From assembly GCA_963805705.1 (NCBI GenBank), contig CAWDVH010000004.1, positions 62,001 through 126,000 of the forward strand: a stretch of DNA of 64,000 nucleotides. The letters are read 5' to 3'. Below, piece after piece: positions 15,973-22,901 of the stretch (position 1 is its first letter; the number at the start of each line of letters is the position of its first letter). This stretch comes from CAWDVH01 sp963805705. GTDB taxonomy: Bacteria; Actinomycetota; Actinomycetes; Streptosporangiales; Streptosporangiaceae. Position numbers and translations under genes: made by a program. Below the pieces are notes generated by a model. The model searched no databases. It was not told the origin of the DNA and was given only the letters and a program-made list of their open reading frames with translations.

Positions 15973-17238
15973 ATGTTGGCCCCAGGGAGGCTTGGGCTCA
16001 TGCCGGACGATGACATGCAGCAGGAGCTCGATCTGTTTCTCGCGGTGCACGAGGCCGAGCTGATCAGCTTCCGGCGGGACCTGCATGCTCACCCCGAGCT
16101 CAGCTATCACGAGCACCGGACGACGCGCCGGGTGTCAGAGCAGCTGGCCGCCGCGGGCCTGCGGCCGGTAACCCTGCCCAAGGGGACCGGGCTGATCGCC
16201 GAGATCGGGGATCCGGCGGCCTCCGGCCCCGTGGTAGGCCTGCGCGCCGACCTCGACGCGCTGCCGATCACCGATGAGAAGAACGTGCCGTACCGGTCTA
16301 CCGTGCCGAATGCGTGCCACGCGTGCGGGCATGATGTTCACACCACCGTGCTGCTGGGCGCTGGCCTCTTCCTGGCCAGCCGGGCGGCGCGCAGCGGGCT
16401 GCCGGGTCGAGTCCGGCTGGTTTTCCAGCCGGGCGAAGAGGTGGGCACGGGCGCGATGGACGTGATGGCGGCCGGCGGGATCGCCTCGGTTGACCGCATG
16501 TTCGCCCTCCACTGCGACCCGCGACTGGACGTCGGGAAGCTCGGGACCAGGATTGGCCCGATCACGGCCGCGCGTGACAAGATCACTGTCCGGGTCAGCG
16601 GGCCGGGCGGCCACACGGCCCGCCCGCACCTCACTGGCGATCTCGTCTATGCGCTCGGCAAGATCATTACCGAGCTGCCGGCTGCCCTCTCCCGCCGGGT
16701 CGATCCGCGGTCCAGCCTCAGCCTGGTCTGGGGCCGGGTCAGCGCGGGGTCCGCGGCCAACGTCATCCCGGATGACGGGGTGGTGGAGGGAACCGTGCGG
16801 TGCCTGGACGACGAGGCATGGCACCAGGCACCGGAGCTGATCAAGGCGCTCGTGGACTCGGTGGCGAGCGCGTACGGGGTGATCGCGGAAATCGACTACG
16901 TGCGCGATGTGCCGCCCACTATCAATGAGTCGACCAGCACGGCGATCCTGGAGAGCGCGGCGGCACAGGTGCTCGGACCGGAAGGGGCCGTCCCGACCCA
17001 GCAGAGCCTGGGCGGCGAGGACTTCGCCTGGTACCTGGAGTCCATTCCCGGCGCAATGGCCAGGCTCGGGACCCGGACTCCGGGGTCTGCGGACGACTTC
17101 GACATCCACCAGCCCACGTTCAACGTGGATGAGCGGGCCATCGCGATCGGCGTCCGGCTGATGGTGGCTACCGCCCTCGGGGCGATGGGCACCGGCGAGA
17201 CGGCACGCGAGCCCCTGCCCGGCGCGGCCCTGGCCTGA
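15973..17238 (+). CDS. M20 family metal-dependent amidohydrolase
   Basis: 421-residue M20D amidohydrolase/peptidase of the hippurate hydrolase and IAA-amino-acid hydrolase type, which cleaves N-acyl amino acids or related amides. Metal-site motifs: RRDLHAHPELSYHE, GLRADLDALPI, CHACGHDVHTTVLLGAG, VFQPGEE and the C-terminal LGGEDFAWYLE. The lid/dimerisation domain begins around ARDKITVRVSGPGGHTARPH. ATG 15973 is chosen because AGGAGG lies six bases upstream; ATG 16000 (AGGGAGG upstream) is the alternative and lies closer to conserved sequence. No signal peptide, so cytosolic. The physiological substrate is not evident from neighbours. Confidence 0.9.
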   Translation: MLAPGRLGLMPDDDMQQELDLFLAVHEAELISFRRDLHAHPELSYHEHRTTRRVSEQLAAAGLRPVTLPKGTGLIAEIGDPAASGPVVGLRADLDALPITDEKNVPYRSTVPNACHACGHDVHTTVLLGAGLFLASRAARSGLPGRVRLVFQPGEEVGTGAMDVMAAGGIASVDRMFALHCDPRLDVGKLGTRIGPITAARDKITVRVSGPGGHTARPHLTGDLVYALGKIITELPAALSRRVDPRSSLSLVWGRVSAGSAANVIPDDGVVEGTVRCLDDEAWHQAPELIKALVDSVASAYGVIAEIDYVRDVPPTINESTSTAILESAAAQVLGPEGAVPTQQSLGGEDFAWYLESIPGAMARLGTRTPGSADDFDIHQPTFNVDERAIAIGVRLMVATALGAMGTGETAREPLPGAALA

Positions 17239-17365
17239 GGTCCGGCCCTGGCGGCAATGAGCGCGCAGGCCAGGGACATATACCCGCCAGCGGGGACATA
17301 CAGTAGACGCACGCGTACGCCGTCGACTGGCGTTCTCAGGGCCGAGCCACTGGGGTGCATCAGCA

Positions 17366-18367
17366 GTGTCTTCACAGCAGGATCAGGTGCCGGGGAGCGG
17401 GCAGGCCGCCGGGACCGGAAACGGGCCTGCGGCCAACGGAACGCGACCACCGGCCACCGGGCCGCCGGCGGTGAGCGGATCCGGGATCGCCGGGGGCGGA
17501 CCGCCTGCCGGGACCGTGCCGCCCGCGGATGCTGTGCCGCCTGCGAATGCCGTGCCGCCCGCGGGGACTGTGCCGCCCGCGGGGACTGTGCCGCCCGCGG
17601 AGACCGTGCCGCCGGCGGGGACCGGGCCCTCCGCCGGGACCGTGCCGCCCGCGGGAATGGCAAAGCCGGCCGGCCCGGCGACGCCTGCCGGAGCCGGGGA
17701 TCCGGCCGCGGGCAGCCAGCAGGCGACGGCCTGGCGCTCCACGGCTGACGGCCGCAAGGTCTTCCGCATGCAACCGCCGGTCGTGCTCTGGTGGGCGTGG
17801 GTGGCCGTGGCCGTGTTCGCCCTGGGCGACCTCGCCGTGCAGGAACACGATCGCGGCGCTATCGGCCCGGCGCTCGGCATCGTGCTAGTGACCGGGCTGG
17901 TGTACGCCTGCGCCTGGCGCCCGCGGGTCATCGCGGACGATGACGGTGTCACCGTGCAGAATCCGCTGCGCGACTACCGGGTGCCCTGGGGGGCGGTCAA
18001 CGGCATCTTCCTCGCCGATTCCGTCGAGCTGCAATGCGCCCGGCAGCCGCCCAAGGGCGACAAGACGATCTACAGCTGGGCGCTGTACGGGTCGCGCCGG
18101 GCCAGGGCCAGGGCCGGGCTGCGCACCCGTGGCTGGGACAAGAACTCCACCCGCCGCCCGCAGGGGTACGCGCGCCTGCCCAGCGAGGCTCAGGAGGCGC
18201 TCAAGCAGGTTCCCGCCGAGGTCATGGCCAGGGAGCTCGGGCGGCTGTCAACGCAGGCCAGGGCACACGGTGCCGTCGGCGGCACCGTGTCGGCCACATG
18301 GGCCTGGCCGGGGCTGGCCGCGATCCTGATCCCCGCGGCGGCGCTGGCCCTGTCCCTGCTGCTCTAG
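17366..18367 (+). CDS. Membrane protein with PH-like domain and TVPPAG repeats
   Basis: 333 residues. The first 120 or so are a low-complexity Pro/Ala/Gly/Thr segment with eight tandem hexapeptides of the PPAGTV type (DNA at 17501-17644). Two transmembrane helices follow (VVLWWAWVAVAVFALGDLA and GPALGIVLVTGLVYACA), then a cytosolic bacterial PH-like domain (RPRVIADDDGVTVQNPLRDYRVPWGAVNGIFL), and a C-terminal helix (WPGLAAILIPAAALALSLLL). PH-like proteins of this form are widespread in actinobacteria and lack a defined function. The GTG start at 17366 has no clear ribosome binding site. It converges on soxR; low-complexity CCAGC repeats separate the stops. Confidence 0.75.
   Translation: MSSQQDQVPGSGQAAGTGNGPAANGTRPPATGPPAVSGSGIAGGGPPAGTVPPADAVPPANAVPPAGTVPPAGTVPPAETVPPAGTGPSAGTVPPAGMAKPAGPATPAGAGDPAAGSQQATAWRSTADGRKVFRMQPPVVLWWAWVAVAVFALGDLAVQEHDRGAIGPALGIVLVTGLVYACAWRPRVIADDDGVTVQNPLRDYRVPWGAVNGIFLADSVELQCARQPPKGDKTIYSWALYGSRRARARAGLRTRGWDKNSTRRPQGYARLPSEAQEALKQVPAEVMARELGRLSTQARAHGAVGGTVSATWAWPGLAAILIPAAALALSLLL
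17501..17656 (+). repeat. 18-bp in-frame tandem repeat (8 units plus partial)
   Basis: Eight 18-bp units, the commonest CCGCCCGCGGGGACTGTG, encode P-P-A-G-T-V-like hexapeptides at the N-terminus of the PH-like membrane protein. Two neighbouring units (from 17555) are identical, so copy number may vary. Confidence 0.85.
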
Positions 18368-18417
18368 CCGGCCCAGCCAGCCAGGCCAGCTCAGCCACGT
18401 CAGCCGGCCAGCCAAGC
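18368..18417. repeat. CCAGC-rich low-complexity spacer
   Basis: Spacer between convergent stops made mostly of variants of CAGCCA / CCAGC. No T-run; it may act as a weak bidirectional terminator. Confidence 0.35.
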
Positions 18418-18897
18418 TCAGCTCGCTCCGCCAGCCTGCGCATCCGGCGGGTCATCCCCCAGGAGCCAACGCGCGCCCTGGCCGCGTTCCGCGGCGGTGT
18501 CGTCAGGGTTGTAGAGGGCGCACCGGCGCAGCGACAGGCAGCCACAGCCGATGCAGCTGCCCAGGGTGGCGGACAGCCGCTCCAGCTCGGCGATCCGGGC
18601 GTCGATCCTGGCCTGCCAGGTCCGGGCCGCGCGGCTCCAGTCGGCCCTGGTCGGAGCCTTGTCCGCGGGCAGCTTGTCCAGCGCGGTCTTCACCTCGCGC
18701 AGCGAGAGCCCCAGCTGGCGGCCGGCCTTGATGAAAGCCACCCGGCGGAGCATGTACCTGGCGTACCGGCGCTGGTTGCCGGTGGTCCGCTCGGCGCGGA
18801 TGAGGCCAAGATCCTCGTAGTAGCGAAGCGCTGACGGCGCCACGGCGCTGCGGGCCGAGAGCTCGGAGATCGTGATGTGCTTGGCCAGGGCGGGCAT
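18418..18897 (-). CDS. soxR: Redox-sensitive MerR-family regulator SoxR
   Basis: 159-residue SoxR: an N-terminal MerR winged helix (HITISELSARSAVAPSALRYYEDLGLIRAERTTGNQRRYARYMLRRVAFI), a dimerisation coiled coil (about residues 70-115), and the four-cysteine [2Fe-2S] loop CIGCGCLSLRRC at about 118-129. Oxidation of the cluster, for example by redox-active metabolites, switches the bound promoter on. The ATG has a minus-strand TACCCT exactly 7 bases upstream and TTAAGT a further 17 bases upstream, so a leaderless message is likely. The TTAAGT overlaps a 16-bp dyad, which would allow autorepression. It is divergent from the split transketolase, its probable target. Confidence 0.93.
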   Translation of the reverse strand: MPALAKHITISELSARSAVAPSALRYYEDLGLIRAERTTGNQRRYARYMLRRVAFIKAGRQLGLSLREVKTALDKLPADKAPTRADWSRAARTWQARIDARIAELERLSATLGSCIGCGCLSLRRCALYNPDDTAAERGQGARWLLGDDPPDAQAGGAS

Positions 18898-18904
18898 GAC
18901 CGTA

Positions 18905-18910
18905 AGGGTA
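18905..18910 (-). promoter_or_regulatory. -10 element (leaderless) of soxR
   Basis: Minus-strand TACCCT 7 bases before the soxR ATG, with TTAAGT (18928-18933) at a 17-base spacing as the likely -35. Confidence 0.55.
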
Positions 18911-18924
18911 GCCGCATCCGCTAT

Positions 18925-18955
18925 TTGACTTAAAGCGCGCTTTAACCACCATCCT
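18925..18955 (+). promoter_or_regulatory. MerR/SoxR-type promoter of the transketolase pair
   Basis: TTGACT (18925-18930) and CATCCT (18950-18955) are separated by 19 bases, and a perfect 16-bp dyad TTAAAGCGCGCTTTAA (18930-18945) fills the spacer. A 19-20-base spacer holding the operator is the hallmark of promoters activated by MerR-family proteins. CATCCT is 7 bases from the transketolase ATG. SoxR is encoded divergently 66 bases away. Confidence 0.6.
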
Positions 18956-18962
18956 GGGCGGC

Positions 18963-19667
18963 ATGAGATCCATGACTGCTCAGCCGGCCTATGATTTCGG
19001 CGACCTGCACCGCCTGATGTCGCTGATGACCGGTGACGAGAAGCACGACGCGGCGGCCACCTCCACCCTCGACGTGCTCTGGGTGCTGTACGACCGGGTG
19101 CTGCGGACGAGCCGGGAAGCGGCCGGTGACGACGCGCGGGACCGGTTCCTGCTGTCCAAGGGACACGGGCCGATGGCTTACTACGCCGTGCTGACGGCGA
19201 AGGGATTCATCGACGCCGATCTGCTGCCCGGCTATGGCTCCTTCGGCTCGCCGCTCGGCCGGCATCCGGACCGCAATCTCATTGCCGGGGCCGAGATCTC
19301 CAGCGGCTCGCTGGGCCACGGGCTGCCGCTGGCGGTGGGCACCGCGCTGGGGCTGCGGGCCAGGGGGCTGGCCGGTTCCCGTGTGTTCGTCCTGGTCGGC
19401 GACGGGGAACTGGACGAGGGGTCCAACCACGAGGCGATCGCTTTCGCGGGTGCCGTCGGACTCGACGGCCTGCACGTGATCGTGGTGGACAACGCCTCCG
19501 CGACCTACGGCTGGCCGGGCGGAGTAGAGACGCGGTTCACCAGGGAGGGCTGGTCGGCAGTGCGAGCGGACGGGCGCGATCACGACGCGCTGGAGGCGGC
19601 GCTCACCGCGCCGCACCCCGGTCAGCCGCACCTCGTGGTAGCGGTCACCGAGCCGAGAGACGAGTAA
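18963..19667 (+). CDS. Transketolase, N-terminal (TPP-binding) subunit
   Basis: 234-residue stand-alone N-terminal half of transketolase. It contains the thiamine-diphosphate/Mg binding segment VLVGDGELDEGSNHEAIAFAG and the conserved SKGHGPMAYYAVL and GSLGHGLPLAVG motifs. It pairs with the next gene to make a two-chain enzyme. Split transketolases like this transfer two-carbon units in the pentose phosphate pathway or in specialised sugar metabolism; which one is not visible. The start at ATG 18963 has little ribosome-binding sequence but sits 7 bases after the CATCCT of the SoxR-type promoter, so the mRNA may be leaderless. ATG 18972 is an alternative. Confidence 0.88.
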   Translation: MRSMTAQPAYDFGDLHRLMSLMTGDEKHDAAATSTLDVLWVLYDRVLRTSREAAGDDARDRFLLSKGHGPMAYYAVLTAKGFIDADLLPGYGSFGSPLGRHPDRNLIAGAEISSGSLGHGLPLAVGTALGLRARGLAGSRVFVLVGDGELDEGSNHEAIAFAGAVGLDGLHVIVVDNASATYGWPGGVETRFTREGWSAVRADGRDHDALEAALTAPHPGQPHLVVAVTEPRDE

Positions 19668-19676
19668 GGAAGCCCG

Positions 19677-20570
19677 ATGGAAACCATGCGTGAGCGCTTC
19701 ACCTCCGTCGCCGCGGAGCTCCTCGATTCCGACCCCCGGCTGGCCGTGGTGCTCGCCGATATCTCCGCGGATGCGTTCGGCCCGGCCCGGCGGCGCCATC
19801 CCGGCCGAGTGATCAACCTGGGCATCAGGGAACAGCTCCTGATCGGCGTCACCGGCGGCCTGGCGCTGGCGGGCCTGCGGCCGATCGCCCACACCTTCGC
19901 GAGCTTCCTCATCGAGCGGCCGTTCGAGCAGATCAAGCTGGACCTCAATCATCAGGGCGTCGGCGCCGTCCTGGTCAGCGCGGGCGCCTCGTATGACTTC
20001 CCGGCCGCGGGCCGCACCCATCAGTCGCCAGGCGACGTTGCCCTGCTCGACACGCTGCCGGGCTGGACCGTGCACGTGCCTGGTCACCCGGACGAGGCAG
20101 AACGCCTGCTGCGGGCGGCGGCCGCCGAAGACGGGCTGGTCTACCTGCGGCTGTCCGTTCAGGCCAGCACGGCGCCCGTGGCGGCCCGTCACGGCGAGCT
20201 CGCCGTGCTGCGCACCGGCACGCGTGGCACGGTGATCGCGGTCGGGCCGCTGGCCGACGCGGTGATCGAGGCCACTGCCGGGCTGGACGTCACCGTGCTG
20301 TACGCGGCGACGATCAGGCCGTTCGACCGGGCCACGCTGCGCGCCACTCTCGGCGCGGCCGACGTGGTGCTGGCCGAGCCCTACCTGGCGGGCACGTCCG
20401 TGCTGGCCGTCACCGAGGCGCTGGCCGACACCCCGCACCGGGTGCTGGGACTGGGCGTCGGCCGCCGGGAACTGCGCCGGTACGGCACGGTGGAGGAGCA
20501 CCTCGCCGCGCACGGGCTGGATGCCGCCGCGCTGCGGGCCGAGATCACCGGGTTCCTAGCCGTCGAGTGA
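19677..20570 (+). CDS. Transketolase, C-terminal (Pyr) subunit
   Basis: 297-residue C-terminal half of transketolase: the pyrimidine-binding domain with NLGIREQLLIGVTGGLALAG (the Glu that activates TPP) and PIAHTFASFLIERPFEQIKLD, then the transketolase C-terminal domain. It begins 9 bases after the N-terminal subunit stop with AAGGAAG as ribosome binding site, so the two form an operon. Its 3' end overlaps the convergent gamma-glutamylcyclotransferase-like gene by 15 bases. In-vivo substrates are unknown; the same halves are sometimes annotated as 1-deoxy-xylulose-phosphate synthase-like. Confidence 0.88.
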   Translation: METMRERFTSVAAELLDSDPRLAVVLADISADAFGPARRRHPGRVINLGIREQLLIGVTGGLALAGLRPIAHTFASFLIERPFEQIKLDLNHQGVGAVLVSAGASYDFPAAGRTHQSPGDVALLDTLPGWTVHVPGHPDEAERLLRAAAAEDGLVYLRLSVQASTAPVAARHGELAVLRTGTRGTVIAVGPLADAVIEATAGLDVTVLYAATIRPFDRATLRATLGAADVVLAEPYLAGTSVLAVTEALADTPHRVLGLGVGRRELRRYGTVEEHLAAHGLDAAALRAEITGFLAVE

Positions 20571-21008
20571 GACGCAGGGACGGCCCCGCAGCCAGCTGAT
20601 GTAGTCGCCGGGCGCCCCGGCGGCTTCGGCGGCATCCGCCATGATGCCGAGATACCGGGCCGACGGCAGGCCGCCCTCATAGGCGTTCAGCACGTACAGC
20701 CAGGCCAGCGCTTCTCCGTCGAGCGTCGCGATGCGGACCTGGAGCTTGCGGTAGTAATCGAGGGTGGCGGCGTCCCACCGGTCCAGCGCGGCCTCGTCGT
20801 TCTCCGAGATCTCGTACAGCACCACGAAGACGCGCTCGCCGGAGTCCTCGACGACCGTGGCCAGGGCGCCCTCCCAGCCGATCTCCGCCCCCCCGAAGGT
20901 CAGCCGCCAGCCCTCCAGCCAGCCGCTCCCGCGCTGCGGTGAGTGCGGGCAGCGATCTGCCATCTGCGCCGGATCCATGTTGCTGCCGTAGGCCGCGTAC
21001 ATCGCCAC
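20556..21008 (-). CDS. Gamma-glutamylcyclotransferase-like protein
   Basis: 150-residue gamma-glutamylcyclotransferase (AIG2/BtrG-like) fold: the N-terminal YAAYGSNMDPAQMADRCP motif binds the substrate carboxylate, FVVLYEISENDEAALDRWDAA carries the catalytic Glu region, and YLGIMADAAEAAGAPGDYISWLR closes the domain. Such enzymes release 5-oxoproline from gamma-glutamyl groups; the substrate here is unknown. GTG 21008 or ATG 21002 can be the start; a minus-strand TACTCT lies 8 bases upstream of the GTG. Confidence 0.82.
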   Translation of the reverse strand: MAMYAAYGSNMDPAQMADRCPHSPQRGSGWLEGWRLTFGGAEIGWEGALATVVEDSGERVFVVLYEISENDEAALDRWDAATLDYYRKLQVRIATLDGEALAWLYVLNAYEGGLPSARYLGIMADAAEAAGAPGDYISWLRGRPCVSLDG

Positions 21009-21126
21009 GGTTGACTAGAGTACGAGTCCCCGCGGGCGCGCCCGCGATCAGGTCGGATCAGGCGCCCGTGCCGGCCGCCCGTGTCGGCCGGCCGGGTCTA
21101 TGCCGCTTGCGGCAGAATTGGGCACC

Positions 21127-22524
21127 GTGAGTCAGTCGCGCGCATCCGTCGTCATCGTCGGCGGAGGGCCAGGAGGCTACGAAGCAGCCCTGGTGGCCGC
21201 GCAGCTCGGCGCCGAGGTGACGGTCGTCGAGCGGGACGGGCTCGGCGGCGCGTGCGTGCTCACCGATTGCGTGCCGTCCAAGACGCTGATCGCGACCTCG
21301 GAAATGATGGCCGCGCTGGCCGGGTCAGCGGCGCTCGGCATCCGCCTCGACGGCGGCCGGGGCCTCGGCCGGGCCGAGGTGGACGCGCCGCGGCTCTACG
21401 CGCGGGTCCGGGCCCTGGCCCGCGCGCAGTCCGCTGATGTCGCCTCCCGGCTGGCCGCCGAGGGGGTAGAGGTCGTGGCCGGCGCCGGGCGGCTGACCGG
21501 GCCGAAGACCGTGACCGTCGGGGACCGGCAGATCAGCGCGGACGTCGTGCTGCTGGCGACCGGCGCGCGGCCGCGGGCACTGCACGGGGCGGAACCGGAC
21601 GGCGACCGGGTGCTGACCTGCCGGCAGCTCTTCGACCTCGATGAGCTGCCCGCCGAGCTGGTGGTGGTTGGCTCGGGCGTGACGGGTGCCGAGTTCGCCG
21701 GTGCCTACCAGGCGCTCGGGTCGCAGGTCACCCTGGTCTCGTCCCGTGATCATGTGCTGCCGCACGAGGACGCCGACGCCGCGGTGCTGGTCGAGGAGGT
21801 CTTCCGCCGTCGCGGCATGACCGTTCTCGGCCGGTCCCGTGCCACCGAGGTCCGGCGCACATCACGGGGGGTGGCGGTGACCCTGGCGGGCGGCCGGACC
21901 GTGAAGGGCTCGCATTGCCTGCTGACCGTGGGAATGGCGCCCAATACCGGGGACCTGGGCCTGGCCGAAGCCGGGATCACGCTCGACGGCCGGGGATTCA
22001 TCCCCGTTGACCGGGTGTCGAGGACGTCAGCACCGGGGGTGTACGCGGCCGGCGACTGCACGGGCGTGATGATGCTCGCCTCCGTGGCGGCGATGCAGGG
22101 CCGCATCGCCATGTGGCATGCCCTCGGCGAGGCCGTCCATCCCATCCGGCTCAGTCACGTGGCCGCGACGATCTTCACTGACCCCGAGATCGCCACGGTG
22201 GGCGTCACGCAGCGGGCCGTCGCGGCGGGCGAGGTCGATGCCCTGGTGGTCAGGCTGCCGCTGGCGACCAACGCGCGGGCCAAGATGCAGGGCTTCCGCG
22301 ATGGCTTCATCAAGCTGTTCGCGCGACCAGGCAGCGGGGTCGTGATCGGCGGCGTGGTCGTCGCCCCCCGCGCCAGCGAGCTCATCCTGCCCGTCTCGCT
22401 GGCGGTCGAGCAGTCGCTGACCGTCGACCAGGTCGCCCAGACCTTCGCCGTGTACCCGTCGCTGTCCGGCAGCCTGACCGAGGCCGCCCGCAAGCTCATG
22501 CAGCCGGCGCAGGACATTCCCTGA
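21127..22524 (+). CDS. NAD(P)H-quinone dehydrogenase, LpdA-like flavoprotein
   Basis: 465-residue pyridine nucleotide-disulfide oxidoreductase. FAD fold VVIVGGGPGGYEAALVAAQLGA; CxxxxC in GGACVLTDCVPSKTL; NAD(P) fold ELVVVGSGVTGAEFAG; FAD-binding GVYAAGDCTGV. The C-terminal interface reads FAVYPSLSGSLTEAAR where lipoamide dehydrogenases have the catalytic His-Glu pair (HxHPTxSE); the His is replaced by Tyr. This matches the actinobacterial LpdA group (M. tuberculosis Rv3303c), which reduces quinones instead of lipoamide. GTG 21127 is preferred over ATG 21100 because the conserved start S-Q-S-R-A-S-V-V-I-V follows at once; AGAATT 7 bases upstream may be its -10. Confidence 0.87.
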   Translation: MSQSRASVVIVGGGPGGYEAALVAAQLGAEVTVVERDGLGGACVLTDCVPSKTLIATSEMMAALAGSAALGIRLDGGRGLGRAEVDAPRLYARVRALARAQSADVASRLAAEGVEVVAGAGRLTGPKTVTVGDRQISADVVLLATGARPRALHGAEPDGDRVLTCRQLFDLDELPAELVVVGSGVTGAEFAGAYQALGSQVTLVSSRDHVLPHEDADAAVLVEEVFRRRGMTVLGRSRATEVRRTSRGVAVTLAGGRTVKGSHCLLTVGMAPNTGDLGLAEAGITLDGRGFIPVDRVSRTSAPGVYAAGDCTGVMMLASVAAMQGRIAMWHALGEAVHPIRLSHVAATIFTDPEIATVGVTQRAVAAGEVDALVVRLPLATNARAKMQGFRDGFIKLFARPGSGVVIGGVVVAPRASELILPVSLAVEQSLTVDQVAQTFAVYPSLSGSLTEAARKLMQPAQDIP

Positions 22525-22540
22525 TGCAGCCGGGCCTCAT

Positions 22541-22897
22541 CTAGTGCGACGGACGGCCGAGGTCCGGGTCGTTGGGCACGTCCAGCCCGTGCTGTCGCAG
22601 CCGGGACGCGCGGATGTCATCGGCGTAAGCGGCGACCGAGAAGATGCTGCCGCACAGGATCAGGGCCACCATGGTCCCGATCAGCCAGCCGGGAGCCGGA
22701 AGCAGCGTCCCGAGCAGTACGGCCACGATGACGCATATCGGGATGATCACCGCCAGGTGACGCAGCACGGTGCGCCAGCGCCAGCCCGCATCCGTCAGCT
22801 CATGCCTGACCCAGTCCCGGTTCTCGGCGGGCAGCCGGAACCCGACCGCGAATCCCAGCCACCGGCCCACGCCGGGATCACCTGCCAGGCGGGCCAT
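22541..22897 (-). CDS. DUF5313-like membrane protein
   Basis: 118 residues with two membrane helices (LAVIIPICVIVAVLLGTLL and GWLIGTMVALILCGSIFSVAAYA) between polar ends, PxxxRWLGFAVGF-like at the N-terminus. It resembles the small actinobacterial DUF5313 family of unknown function. It begins 4 bases after the accA stop, so it is probably the last gene of the acyl-CoA carboxylase operon. It converges on the LpdA-like gene. Confidence 0.72.
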   Translation of the reverse strand: MARLAGDPGVGRWLGFAVGFRLPAENRDWVRHELTDAGWRWRTVLRHLAVIIPICVIVAVLLGTLLPAPGWLIGTMVALILCGSIFSVAAYADDIRASRLRQHGLDVPNDPDLGRPSH

Positions 22898-22901
22898 GGC
22901 C

